The notes under the pieces were generated by a model. The model did no database searches. It saw nothing but the letters and a program-made list of their open reading frames with translations, and was not told the origin of the DNA. A program made the position numbers and the translations under genes. Below are positions 1 through 5,717 of a stretch of DNA of 10,287 nucleotides, one piece after another. The DNA comes from CAWDLX01 sp046728155. GTDB taxonomy: Bacteria > Actinomycetota > Actinomycetes > Mycobacteriales > Micromonosporaceae. The stretch covers positions 1-10,287 of the forward strand of contig JBKPDY010000126.1 of assembly GCA_046728155.1 (NCBI GenBank), read 5' to 3'. The first letter of the stretch is position 1; each line of letters opens with the position of its first letter.

Positions 1-1
1 G

Positions 2-526
2 CCCGCCGCCGGGGCGCAGCGGCTGTCCGCGATCGGCGACACCGCGCGTGCCGCGCTGACCGAGATGCGGCGGCTGCTCGGCGTACTGCGCGAAGACGCC
101 CACACCGACGCCGCGGACCGGCGGCCCCAGCCCGGTCTCAACCAGCTCATCGACCTGCTCGACGAGGCACGGGACACCTCCGGGACGAGCACCCGCCTCG
201 TCCTGCGTGGCCCGCCAGCGACGCTCGACCCTGGCGTCGAGCTCGCCGCCTACCGCATCGCCCAGGAAGCTCTCACCAACGCCCGGCGCCACGCCCCAGG
301 CGCCGCCGTCGACGTGGAACTGCGCTACACCGACGATGCCCTGCAGGTGCGCATCCGCGACAACGGACCCGGCCCGCCCCCCACCGCACCGGCCGGCGGC
401 CACGGGCTGGCCGGCATGCGAGAACGCGCCACGGCCGTCGGCGGCCACCTGCGCACCGGCCCCGCCGCCGGCGGCGGCTTCCTCGTCGAGGCCACCCTGC
501 CCGCCAAGACCGAGGCACCCGGATGA
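2..526 (+). CDS. Sensor histidine kinase, C-terminal part (partial, 5' end outside window)
   Basis: This is the 3' end of a NarL-family (HisKA_3 / HATPase_c) sensor kinase, read in the frame starting at base 2 (174 codons visible). The first residues, through ALTEMRRLLGVLRED, are the end of the dimerisation helix pair. The phospho-accepting His lies upstream, outside the window. The ATP-binding domain follows: an N-box-like stretch (AYRIAQEALTNARRHA), a G1-type motif (IRDNGPG) and a G2-type motif (GGHGLAGMRERATAVGG), ending in the usual LVEATLP strand. It would autophosphorylate and pass phosphate to the response regulator that follows. Its TGA overlaps that gene's ATG (ATGA), so the two are translationally coupled. 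The input domain and any membrane helices are not visible, so the signal is unknown. The family call is secure; substrate specificity is not. Confidence 0.93.
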   Translation, partial: PAAGAQRLSAIGDTARAALTEMRRLLGVLREDAHTDAADRRPQPGLNQLIDLLDEARDTSGTSTRLVLRGPPATLDPGVELAAYRIAQEALTNARRHAPGAAVDVELRYTDDALQVRIRDNGPGPPPTAPAGGHGLAGMRERATAVGGHLRTGPAAGGGFLVEATLPAKTEAPG

Positions 527-1209
527 CCGCCACGCCGCCGACCGTGCGCATCGTCGTCGCCGACGACCACCAGGTAGTCCGCGAGGGCTTCGCCGGGATG
601 CTCGACACCCAGCACGACTTCACCGTCGTCGGCACCGCCTCCGACGGGGCCGAGGCGGTACGGATCTGCCGCCAGCTGTCCCCCGACGTCGTCCTGATGG
701 ACGTGCGCATGCCGGGCATGGACGGCATCGAAGCCACCAGACAGCTGGCCGGCGAAGGCCGGCCGCGGGTCCTCATCCTGACAACCTTCGACCTGGACGA
801 ATACGTCTACGACGCGCTGCGCGCCGGAGCCAGCGGCTTCCTGCTCAAGGACGTCACCGCGGAGCGCCTCTTCGACGCGGTACGCGTTGTCGCGGCCGGC
901 CAGGCGCTGCTCGCGCCGACCGTCACCCGCCGCCTCATCAGCGAATTCGCCCGGCTGCGCCCCAAGCCCGCCGCGCCGCCCACGGCCACGCTCGCCGCGC
1001 TCACCCCCCGCGAGAGGCAGGTCCTGCGGCTGGTCGCCGAGGGCCTATCCAACCCGGAGATAGCGCAACATCTTGTCGTCACCGAGGAAACGGTCAAGAC
1101 GCACGTCAGCCACGTGCTGAACAAGCTGGGCCTGCGCGACCGGACACAAGCGGTCGTCACCGCCTACGAGTCAGGGCTGGTCGTGCCCCGCTCAAGCGGG
1201 CCGGGATAG
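523..1209 (+). CDS. Two-component response regulator, NarL/LuxR type
   Basis: This 228-residue protein has the normal length for the NarL/FixJ class. The receiver domain is at about residues 8-125, with acidic pair D14-D15, phosphorylation site D60 (in VVLMDVRMPG), the conserved T88 region (LILTTF) and K109 (GFLLKD). After a Pro/Ala-rich linker, a LuxR-type helix-turn-helix begins at LTPRERQVLRLVAEG (about 160-174) and continues through NPEIAQHLVVTEETVKTHVSHVLNKL. All key phosphorelay residues are present, so it should be a functional DNA-binding regulator controlled by the kinase whose 3' end overlaps its start by 4 bp. Targets are unknown. Base composition matches the kinase and differs from the next gene to the right, so this pair probably belongs to the host chromosome rather than the mobile region. 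That last point is inference. Confidence 0.96.
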   Translation: MTATPPTVRIVVADDHQVVREGFAGMLDTQHDFTVVGTASDGAEAVRICRQLSPDVVLMDVRMPGMDGIEATRQLAGEGRPRVLILTTFDLDEYVYDALRAGASGFLLKDVTAERLFDAVRVVAAGQALLAPTVTRRLISEFARLRPKPAAPPTATLAALTPRERQVLRLVAEGLSNPEIAQHLVVTEETVKTHVSHVLNKLGLRDRTQAVVTAYESGLVVPRSSGPG

Positions 1210-1410
1210 TGCGGCCGCGTTTCTCCGCCGAAGACAGCCGTCGGCTGCTTGCAGCCCATCCGCTCAAGCAAGCATGACCGAGCGTCGTTATGACGGCACC
1301 GGGCAAACGGAAGGAATACCGCGGGCTACAAGCTCGATGGCGTAAGCATGAGGCCACTCCGGTACCAGCGGTCGTCTCCTCAGATCGGCGCGTCCTTTAT
1401 CCTCTGTTAC
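1210..1410. other. Intergenic gap between response regulator and HNH gene
   Basis: About 200 bases with no convincing gene on either strand. No tRNA, strong hairpin terminator or obvious attachment-site repeat is visible. Composition changes from very GC-rich coding DNA on the left to more mixed sequence on the right. A TATCCT hexamer at 1398-1403 sits seven bases before the ATG at 1411 and may be the -10 box of the following gene. This gap is one candidate for the left boundary of transferred DNA, but nothing in it proves that. Confidence 0.5.
1398..1403 (+). promoter_or_regulatory. Possible -10 box of a leaderless transcript (HNH gene)
   Basis: TATCCT fits the TAnnnT pattern and ends seven bases before ATG 1411. 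That would place the transcription start at or next to the start codon. No Shine-Dalgarno sequence precedes the ATG, which agrees with leaderless initiation, a common arrangement in actinobacteria. No convincing -35 box is seen, so this is tentative. Confidence 0.35.
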
Positions 1411-2394
1411 ATGGCTGAAGGCCGACCCGACATCCCAGCGGAGCTGAAGCGTGCCGTTCTCGTTGAGGCGGGGCACCGCTGCGCGATTCCGAGTTGTCGG
1501 GCCACCACAACTGAGATTGCCCACATCTCGCCGTGGCGTGATCAGCGCGTGCACAAGTTCGAGAACTTAATCGCCTTGTGCCCAAATTGCCACACGCGCT
1601 TCGACGCGGGCGAGATAGACCGTAAGTCAATGCTGATGTACAAGGCCAGACTCGGCGCAATGAGCAACCATATCGGTCGGCCGTGGCCGGAGCATTCGGT
1701 AACGCTCGACACAGACCTCGAAGCGCAACCTGCGAGCATTGCCGACCTCTACTCCGACATCGAAACGCTTGACCTTTGGGACGCTCACGTAGCGGGAGGG
1801 TTTCTTCCGCGGATTTTGTTACTCGGCGATAGTCAGCGGGTAGCGCTAGTCCGCAAACTCTCAAAGATTCTTTCGGTCCGATCCGACGACGACAACGTCC
1901 GCTGGAACGCCGCACTGATTGTTGAGTTCCTGGTGAAGTGGGATCCGCAGAAGGTTCCCGCTGGACTGCTCCTCACGATGACGACCGACCCGTTCTTCAG
2001 TGTTCGCACTTCTGCCGCGGTCAGCTACTACCACCTCGCTGCATCCTCTCCCGATCATGTGCCAATCGAGGTACTGGGCCGTATGGCTTCCGTCTTCGAG
2101 GATTGGTATGTGATGACACCAGCGACAAGCGCGCTTCTGCGGCTCGCCCGTACGCGTCCTGCGGCTGTCGAGGTGCTCGCGAGTGCGATCTCCCATGAGA
2201 ATGTGGATGCTCGGGATCACGCGGCAAGTGCTCTGGAGCGCCTGGCGAAGGCCGACCCAGCAGCCCTGCGCGATGACATCGCGGACAGGATGATCGCGAG
2301 TGGTGATCAGCGTCTTGTTAAGGTTGGTGAGACGTGGAAGCAGGTCATCGAGAGCCACCGGGCGATGGGTGAGACGCTCGACTACTATCTTTGA
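1411..2394 (+). CDS. HNH endonuclease domain fused to HEAT-like repeats
   Basis: Start chosen at ATG 1411 (327 aa). The upstream in-frame ATG at 1348 adds 21 residues that look non-coding. The N-terminus carries a zinc-stabilised HNH (beta-beta-alpha metal) nuclease: C24-x4-C29, H38 in IAHISPW, N52 in FENLIALC, then C57-x2-C60-H61. This predicts a metal-dependent DNA nick or cut. From about residue 150 the protein is helical with repeated units such as RTSAAVSYYHLA, ATSALLRLARTRP and ARDHAASALERLAKADP, which read as HEAT-like repeats for binding protein or nucleic acid. Two Leu codons are the rare TTA (1567-1569 and 1819-1821), and overall codon use is less GC-biased than its neighbours, suggesting horizontal acquisition. 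It stands alone with no visible partner gene. It could be mobile-element cargo, a homing-type nuclease or a defence nuclease. The domain call is firm; the role is unknown. Confidence 0.85.
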   Translation: MAEGRPDIPAELKRAVLVEAGHRCAIPSCRATTTEIAHISPWRDQRVHKFENLIALCPNCHTRFDAGEIDRKSMLMYKARLGAMSNHIGRPWPEHSVTLDTDLEAQPASIADLYSDIETLDLWDAHVAGGFLPRILLLGDSQRVALVRKLSKILSVRSDDDNVRWNAALIVEFLVKWDPQKVPAGLLLTMTTDPFFSVRTSAAVSYYHLAASSPDHVPIEVLGRMASVFEDWYVMTPATSALLRLARTRPAAVEVLASAISHENVDARDHAASALERLAKADPAALRDDIADRMIASGDQRLVKVGETWKQVIESHRAMGETLDYYL

Positions 2395-2424
2395 TCCGCT
2401 GTCGACTTCATGTCTGCGTGCGCT

Positions 2425-2445
2425 AGCTGCGGTCGGTCGGCAGCT
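2425..2445 (+). terminator. Possible terminator hairpin after HNH gene
   Basis: AGCTGC (2425-2430) pairs with GCAGCT (2440-2445) around a 9-base loop, about 30 bases after the stop of the HNH gene, followed by TCTGTTGGT. It has no true U-run, so it is a weak candidate. Confidence 0.35.
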
Positions 2446-2482
2446 TCTGTTGGTCACGTATTCGCGGCGGGGTCATCTCACA

Positions 2483-2499
2483 AGCCCTTCCTCAGGGCT
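2483..2499 (-). other. Small hairpin resembling an IS605-type right-end structure
   Basis: AGCCCT and AGGGCT pair around a 5-base loop. On the minus strand the order is GGGAAGCCGAGCCCT, loop, AGGGCTTGTGAGATGAC. The pattern of a short C-rich stem, its G-rich complement and a purine-rich ending with a final TGAC is like the right ends of many actinobacterial tnpB elements, as recalled from memory. It lies about 200 bases beyond the stop of the tnpB-like relic, a plausible omega-RNA length. Confidence 0.3.
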
Positions 2500-2537
2500 C
2501 GGCTTCCCGTCACGCAGGCTTGTCCCTGCCGGGCCGT

Positions 2538-2592
2538 GCCCGCCCGGTCAAGGTGGAGCGCCCCACGTCCGAACGACCTTGACCGGGCGGGC
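2538..2592. repeat. 17-bp perfect inverted repeat (long hairpin)
   Basis: GCCCGCCCGGTCAAGGT at 2538-2554 is exactly complementary to ACCTTGACCGGGCGGGC at 2576-2592, with a 21-base loop. Such a stem is far too long for chance. It could be a structured RNA element (for example part of an omega-RNA scaffold read from the minus strand), a strong bidirectional terminator between convergent genes, or a recombination or binding site. No U-run follows on either strand. Confidence 0.8.
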
Positions 2593-2673
2593 GCGGTCTG
2601 GCGGCCTTCGGTGCGTGGCGGGAGGGCCGGGCGTCGCTGGCTTCCCGAGTCGCCCGGGGTCCGGGGCAGGTAG

Positions 2674-2744
2674 CCCCGGCCGCCGGAGGCTCACTCCCGG
2701 GTCCAGGGCCGGAGGTCCTGGCCGCCGGAGGCACCGTTCATGCG
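2674..2744. repeat. Direct repeat, copy 1 (about 183-bp period)
   Basis: This stretch recurs at 2857-2927 with only a few mismatches and two 1-base indels. Within it the 13-mer GGCCGCCGGAGGC occurs twice (2678-2690 and 2720-2732). Beyond 2744 similarity to the matching part of copy 2 weakens but continues for about 60 bases, so the duplicated unit was larger and has diverged. Confidence 0.8.
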
Positions 2745-3083
2745 GCGATGGACGCCGGGCGCATCGGGGTGCCCGGCGTTGTCTTGGCCGGTGGTTGATT
2801 GCACTGCGGCGGCGATGTTCAGGTCAGCGGAGTGCAGCTCGTCGGGGTTCGGGGTACCCCCGGCCGCCGGAGGCCGGATCCGGGTCCAGGGCCGGAGGTC
2901 TTGGCCGCCGGAGGCACTGTTCTTGCGGCTACGGACCCTGGCCGCGTCGAGGTGCCGGTGTTGTCGTGGCTGGTCGTCGTCCTGGACGGTAGCCTCGGCG
3001 TCGCGCTGTGCCCGGCGTGAGGCGTTCTGTGCTTCAACGACCGCTGCGGGTGCTGGGCGGACGCGCCGCCGACGCCTCAGCAT
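2691..3083 (-). pseudogene. Possible decayed tnpB-like 3' end (IS200/IS605-type relic)
   Basis: An open minus-strand frame of 130 codons ends at the stop at 2691-2693. It lacks a recognisable N-terminal domain. Its last 50 or so codons have strongly GC-biased third positions and read HSADLNIAAAVQ followed by a Gly/Pro/Arg-rich tail. The D-x-N-x-A pattern resembles the last RuvC-like motif of TnpB proteins (D-x-N-A-A), which in actinobacteria is also followed by a low-complexity tail. The tail segment NGASGGQDLRPWTR recurs upstream in the same frame as NSASGGQDLRPWTR, so the frame spans a tandem duplication. No zinc-finger Cys pairs or other RuvC motifs remain. Two hairpins follow on its 3' side (lower coordinates), as expected for an omega-RNA and right end. 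It may instead be a chance frame over repeats; only the 3' fragment idea is offered. Confidence 0.35.
2857..2927. repeat. Direct repeat, copy 2 (about 183-bp period)
   Basis: Second copy of the 2674-2744 unit. It carries GGCCGCCGGAGGC at 2862-2874 and again in the shared GGAGGTCTTGGCCGCCGGAG part. Read on the minus strand, both copies encode the same peptide ending ASGGQDLRPWTR in the same frame, so the duplication kept the frame. Confidence 0.8.
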
Positions 3084-3101
3084 GAGGCGGCGCGTCCGCC
3101 C
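3055..3101 (-). terminator. Strong hairpin downstream of XRE gene
   Basis: GGGCGGACGCGCCGCC (3055-3070) is perfectly complementary to GGCGGCGCGTCCGCCC (3086-3101): a 16-bp GC-rich stem with a 15-base loop that can also form a smaller inner stem (GCCTCA/TGAGGC). It lies about 90 bases beyond the stop of the minus-strand regulator, so it is a likely terminator, probably acting in both directions. There is no U-tract, which is usual for high-GC actinomycete terminators. Confidence 0.6.
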
Positions 3102-3104
3102 ATT

Positions 3105-3124
3105 GCGGCCCGCTTGCGGGCCGC
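3105..3124 (-). terminator. Second hairpin downstream of XRE gene
   Basis: GCGGCCCGC (3105-3113) pairs with GCGGGCCGC (3116-3124), giving an 8-bp stem closed by a CTTG tetraloop. It sits immediately next to the larger hairpin, making a tandem terminator-like structure about 65 bases beyond the regulator's stop. Confidence 0.6.
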
Positions 3125-3190
3125 CTTGAAGACGTACAGAAAGTTCTCACCGATCCGGACCCGCTGGCACCGGACCCGCTGTCGCGCGCG

Positions 3191-4387
3191 TCAAGGCGTC
3201 GGACGGTCGAGCAGACTCGCATAGGCCTCACGTAATGTCGCCGCCTCCCGCATGCCTGCGGCCTCAACGACGGCAAGGATCTCGGCTGCCCTCCATGCGC
3301 TCGACGACACGAGGCGTCCGGATTCGAGGGCTGTCGCTGTTTGTCCAGTGGCTTCGTCGAGGTTGCCGACGCGGGTCAAGGCGAGGGCGAGGTCCAAGCG
3401 AGCGGTTGCGATTCTGCGTGGGCGCAGGCCTCCATCGCGGCCTGATTCGAGCCGGACGAGTACCTCGCGCGCGTAGTCTTCGGCAGCAGGGTCGGCGATC
3501 CACGACAGCGTCGTCGCCGTGTACGCGAGCTGCTTCGTCGGGTCGTACTGGAAGTGGTGCTCGGGTTGCTCCGGAAGCGGAAGCGGCGAAACGAGCCGTT
3601 CAACGCGCTCGAGGGCGACTCGTGCCTGGATGCGGTCCCCGAGCCTTGCCCATGCGCGTCCCTCTTGGGCTGAGGCCTGAATGAAGGCGGATCCGTCGCT
3701 CGGGGCGACCCGCTGCGCGGCCTGAGACAGGTCGACCGCAAGCCTGAAACGGCCTTCTGTGAGTGCGTCCCATGCCTGCGTCTCCAAGCACCAGGCGGCG
3801 ATCTCGGTCTGGCCGGTCTCCTCGGCCAACGACGCCGCAGTGACCAATCGGGCGCTAGCTGGCGGCCGCCGGTGGAGGTCGATGTCGACGGTTGCGGCGA
3901 GCAAAGACAACCACGCACCGGTCACGAGTAGCCGGCGGCGCTGCGTGAGGGTTGCGCGCTTGTCGATGAGCTGACCGACGTACCTGAGGTGGCGCCGGAT
4001 ATCCGGCAGGAGCATCACTGGCGACGTGCTGTGATATCCAACCGCCAGGCGGTCAACGGTCTGCTCCAGGCTCACGAGAGTAGCCGATCCAACGTCACTG
4101 GCAGCTACGCGACGACCGAGCTCCAACGCCTCGAACTCGTCGTCTCCGTCGTCTTCAGCAACCGGCTTGGCGACATGAGCGCTGGTGGTCGCCAGTGCGG
4201 CCAGGCCACCGCCAGCGCTGAGAACGTCGTCGAGCTTGCTCGCGAATTCGGCCGACGGCTTCCGATCACCGTTTTCAAGCTGAGCAATGTATCCGCGGTG
4301 ACATGGCACGAGCCGTGCGAGCTGGGCGAGCGACAGGCCGCGTTCATCCCGCCGCCGGTGCAGCTCCTCCCCAAAAGGATGAGTCAT
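3191..4387 (-). CDS. XRE-family transcriptional regulator with TPR-like sensor region
   Basis: A 398-residue protein. The N-terminal HTH_XRE/Cro-C1 domain spans about residues 3-60 (FGEELHRRRDERGLSLAQLA, then CHRGYIAQLENGDRKPS as recognition helix and following turn). A linker with an acidic run (AEDDGDDEFEALE) leads into a long, entirely helical region of about 300 residues with TPR-like pairs such as AAWCLETQAWDALTEGRFRLAVDLSQ and GRAWARLGDRIQARVALERVERL. This architecture is common in actinomycetes, where the helical part is thought to sense a peptide or partner protein. Start ATG has no good Shine-Dalgarno; a 7-bp tandem (GGCTGTC twice, 4397-4410) lies just upstream. Its position beside the transfer operon suggests control of that operon or of element maintenance. 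The target is unproven. Confidence 0.92.
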   Translation of the reverse strand: MTHPFGEELHRRRDERGLSLAQLARLVPCHRGYIAQLENGDRKPSAEFASKLDDVLSAGGGLAALATTSAHVAKPVAEDDGDDEFEALELGRRVAASDVGSATLVSLEQTVDRLAVGYHSTSPVMLLPDIRRHLRYVGQLIDKRATLTQRRRLLVTGAWLSLLAATVDIDLHRRPPASARLVTAASLAEETGQTEIAAWCLETQAWDALTEGRFRLAVDLSQAAQRVAPSDGSAFIQASAQEGRAWARLGDRIQARVALERVERLVSPLPLPEQPEHHFQYDPTKQLAYTATTLSWIADPAAEDYAREVLVRLESGRDGGLRPRRIATARLDLALALTRVGNLDEATGQTATALESGRLVSSSAWRAAEILAVVEAAGMREAATLREAYASLLDRPTP

Positions 4388-4519
4388 TGCTGTGCCGGCT
4401 GTCGGCTGTCGGCAACGGTGTCAGCAGACATGTCACATCTTTCGATGCTCGTTCCGGCAGGAGACGGTTGCCTTGTGAACACGGCTGTCTCCACAACGTC
4501 GCTCGGCGCGGTGACCACG
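4388..4519 (-). other. Leader/intergenic segment between RHH and XRE genes
   Basis: These 132 bases lie between two minus-strand genes. They include the tandem GGCTGTC pair at 4397-4410 and the 8-bp palindrome GACATGTC at 4427-4434, which could be an operator for the XRE gene. No clear promoter or hairpin terminator is seen, so the two genes may share a transcript. Confidence 0.35.
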
Positions 4520-4732
4520 CTAATGAGCCTGGTCGTCATGCTGGCTACGACCGGCACGCGGCGGCATTCTCGCACCCGGTTCGCGCAGGCACCAGAGGAT
4601 CGCGCTGCGAAGCCAGGCCGACCTGTCGATGCCCAACTCGCCCGTGACGGCTCCGAAACGCTCCCAGAGGTCGTCTTCGACTCGCACGGCGCGGTGCGGC
4701 GTCCTTCCCTCACCGCGTTTTCTCGGCGACAT
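4520..4732 (-). CDS. Small ribbon-helix-helix (CopG/Arc-type) protein
   Basis: A 70-residue protein. Start fixed at ATG 4732 by an AGGGAGG ribosome binding site (4739-4745) six bases upstream; longer in-frame starts run through operator repeats and are rejected. Residues 12-50 fit an RHH fold: a basic N-terminal strand (HRAVRVEDDLWERF) followed by two helices (AVTGELGIDRSAWLRSAILWCLRE). The C-terminal tail is basic then acidic. RHH proteins bind DNA as dimers and often repress their own promoter or act as antitoxins or plasmid regulators. Here three GTATGTACAC repeats lie just upstream, one only a few bases from the ribosome binding site, so autoregulation and control of the divergent transfer operon is the simplest reading. 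No toxin gene is adjacent on the same strand. Confidence 0.85.
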   Translation of the reverse strand: MSPRKRGEGRTPHRAVRVEDDLWERFGAVTGELGIDRSAWLRSAILWCLREPGARMPPRAGRSQHDDQAH

Positions 4733-4738
4733 CGCCAG

Positions 4739-4745
4739 CCTCCCT
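4739..4745 (-). promoter_or_regulatory. Ribosome binding site deciding the RHH start
   Basis: AGGGAGG on the minus strand, six bases before ATG 4732. It is the strongest such match near any possible start and excludes the upstream in-frame ATGs. Confidence 0.8.
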
Positions 4746-4747
4746 GC

Positions 4748-4757
4748 GTATGTACAC
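4748..4757 (+). promoter_or_regulatory. Operator-like repeat, site 1
   Basis: GTATGTACAC, with the next base A also shared with site 3. It lies directly upstream of the RHH ribosome binding site, where bound protein could block expression of the RHH gene. TGTACA in its centre is itself palindromic. Confidence 0.6.
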
Positions 4758-4775
4758 ACAGAATGGTACCGCCCC

Positions 4776-4805
4776 TTGACGTGTACATACACGACGGCCT
4801 ATCGT
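4776..4805 (+). promoter_or_regulatory. Promoter of the rightward transfer operon
   Basis: -35 TTGACG (4776-4781), an 18-base spacer and -10 TATCGT (4800-4805). This is a good match to a vegetative actinomycete promoter. It would give a leader of about 40 bases before ATG 4852. Both boxes are overlapped by the 14-bp inverted repeat, so a bound repressor would cover the polymerase site. Confidence 0.6.
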
Positions 4806-4815
4806 GTATGTACAC
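4781..4815. repeat. 14-bp perfect inverted repeat operator (sites 2 and 3)
   Basis: GTGTACATACACGA (4781-4794) and TCGTGTATGTACAC (4802-4815) are exact reverse complements separated by seven bases. Each arm contains one GTATGTACAC, in opposite orientations. The arms bracket the spacer and -10 box of the rightward promoter. Likely binding partner: the adjacent RHH protein or the XRE regulator (inference). Confidence 0.8.
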
Positions 4816-4851
4816 AACCAGCAGCGGTTCGGGTTATCGAGGTAGGTAGAG

Positions 4852-5717
4852 ATGGCATCTCGTCCTGGAAGTTCCGGTCGGCCGGGCGTCGTCACTCTGG
4901 TCGAAGGCAGCGTGCTTCGGTCGGCTGCCAGCCACGCTCGTTTGGTGTTCCTGGCAACTGTGGCAACCGCCGCAGTGCTGGGCGCGATCGTGTTGACGCC
5001 GTGGTTCGGCCCGCTGTGGGGATTCGTGCTGGGCCTGGCGGCTGGGTTCGTGTTGGGTCTGCTGGCGGGCGCGGTGGTCGCCGTCTGGCCGGTGCTGCGG
5101 GTGCTGTGGCACTGGTCGGCCGAGATCACGCTGTGCCTGCTGCTGGTGTCCGGTCGACCTGGTTGTCAGCGCGCACGGCCCCGGTGGTGCCGCTGCTGGC
5201 CGTGGTCGCTCTGGCCGCGACCGTGCTCGGGGTTCCGCGGCTGCGTCGCCGGGTGCGGTCGTGGGTGTGGTGCGCGATTGTGCGGCACCGACTGCGGCTG
5301 AGTTTCGCCGCGTTCATGCGCTCGCACAACCGGATCCATGTGCGGGGTGCTCAGCCGCTGATCCTGCTGGCCCGGCCGACTCCGGCGGGGGAACGGGTGT
5401 GGGTGTGGCTTCGCCCGGGTCTGGACCTGGAGGAGTTGGAGAACAACACGGCCAGGCTGGCGGTGGCGTGCTGGGCCTCGGCGGTGCGGGTGGCGTGCAC
5501 GTCGCCGCATCATGCGGCCCTGGTGCGTATCGACGTGACACGTCGTGACCCGCTCACGGGATTGGTGGCCGCCCCGCTGGTGGGTCTGGTGCCGGCGGCG
5601 CCGGCCCGAGCGGAGCTTGAACTGGGCGACGCCGATGGCGGGCTGGACCTGGACCAGGTCCCCGAGCCGGTACCGGCTGCTGGGCCGATGCCACGCCAGC
5701 GGGGCGGTGCCCGATGA
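4852..5717 (+). pseudogene. Conserved multi-spanning membrane protein, broken by a frameshift
   Basis: ATG 4852 follows GAGGTAGGTAGAG and opens a protein with two or three hydrophobic helices (ARLVFLATVATAAVLGAIVL, then LWGFVLGLAAGFVLGLLAGA) up to WPVLRVLWHWSAEITLCLLLV. The matching continuation lies in another frame: TWLSARTAPVVPLLAVVALA, a third membrane stretch, then a soluble part (LILLARPTPAGERVWVWLRP, LAVACWASAVRV, ALVRIDVTRRDPLTG) ending at TGA 5715-5717. The switch happens near 5146-5162 and equals loss of one base; adding one base in TCCGG-TCG joins the halves smoothly into about 288 residues. Without repair the first frame ends at 5301 as a Cys/Arg-rich tail. It is the first gene of the transfer operon and probably a channel or spread component. 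A sequencing error is possible. Confidence 0.75.

Larger units (their letters stand above)
2395..3190. other. Convergent intergenic region rich in hairpins and repeats
   Basis: About 800 bases between two genes that point towards each other. I see no intact gene. It contains, left to right: a small hairpin after the HNH gene, a 6-bp hairpin at 2483-2499, a 17-bp perfect inverted repeat at 2538-2592, an imperfect tandem duplication with a period of about 183 bases (2674 to about 2985), two strong adjacent hairpins at 3055-3124, and a 12-bp direct repeat (CCGGACCCGCTG at 3155-3166 and 3170-3181). The minus strand between 3083 and 2691 keeps an open frame with coding-like third positions. This fits a decayed mobile-element end rather than a functional gene. 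Confidence 0.6.

Noticed and set aside
207..1277. A 356-codon plus-strand frame over the kinase and response regulator
   Set aside because: Arg/Pro/Ala low-complexity out-of-frame product; the two-component proteins in the other frames are unmistakable.
1210..1410. tRNA gene or tRNA-derived attachment site
   Set aside because: No T-arm with TTCRANY flanked by a 5-bp stem and no cloverleaf could be found here or in 2395-3190.
2538..2592. Group II intron domain
   Set aside because: The long hairpin alone is not enough; no intron-encoded reverse transcriptase, domain V motif or boundary sequence is visible.
2395..3190. CRISPR array
   Set aside because: There are only two copies of the large repeat at a 183-base period, with no short regular repeat-spacer pattern.
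4520..4732. RHH protein as antitoxin of a toxin-antitoxin pair
   Set aside because: No toxin-like gene overlaps or follows it; the next minus-strand gene is a large XRE regulator 132 bases away.
4384..4815. A 143-codon minus-strand open frame across the RHH gene and control region
   Set aside because: It starts inside the operator repeats, overlaps the RHH gene in another frame and shows no domain; the RHH frame has a strong ribosome binding site and clear fold pattern.
5140..5165. Programmed -1 frameshifting as explanation of the split membrane gene
   Set aside because: The direction of shift would fit, but no X-XXY-YYZ slippery heptamer or clear stimulatory hairpin is visible; a simple 1-base loss is the more economical explanation.
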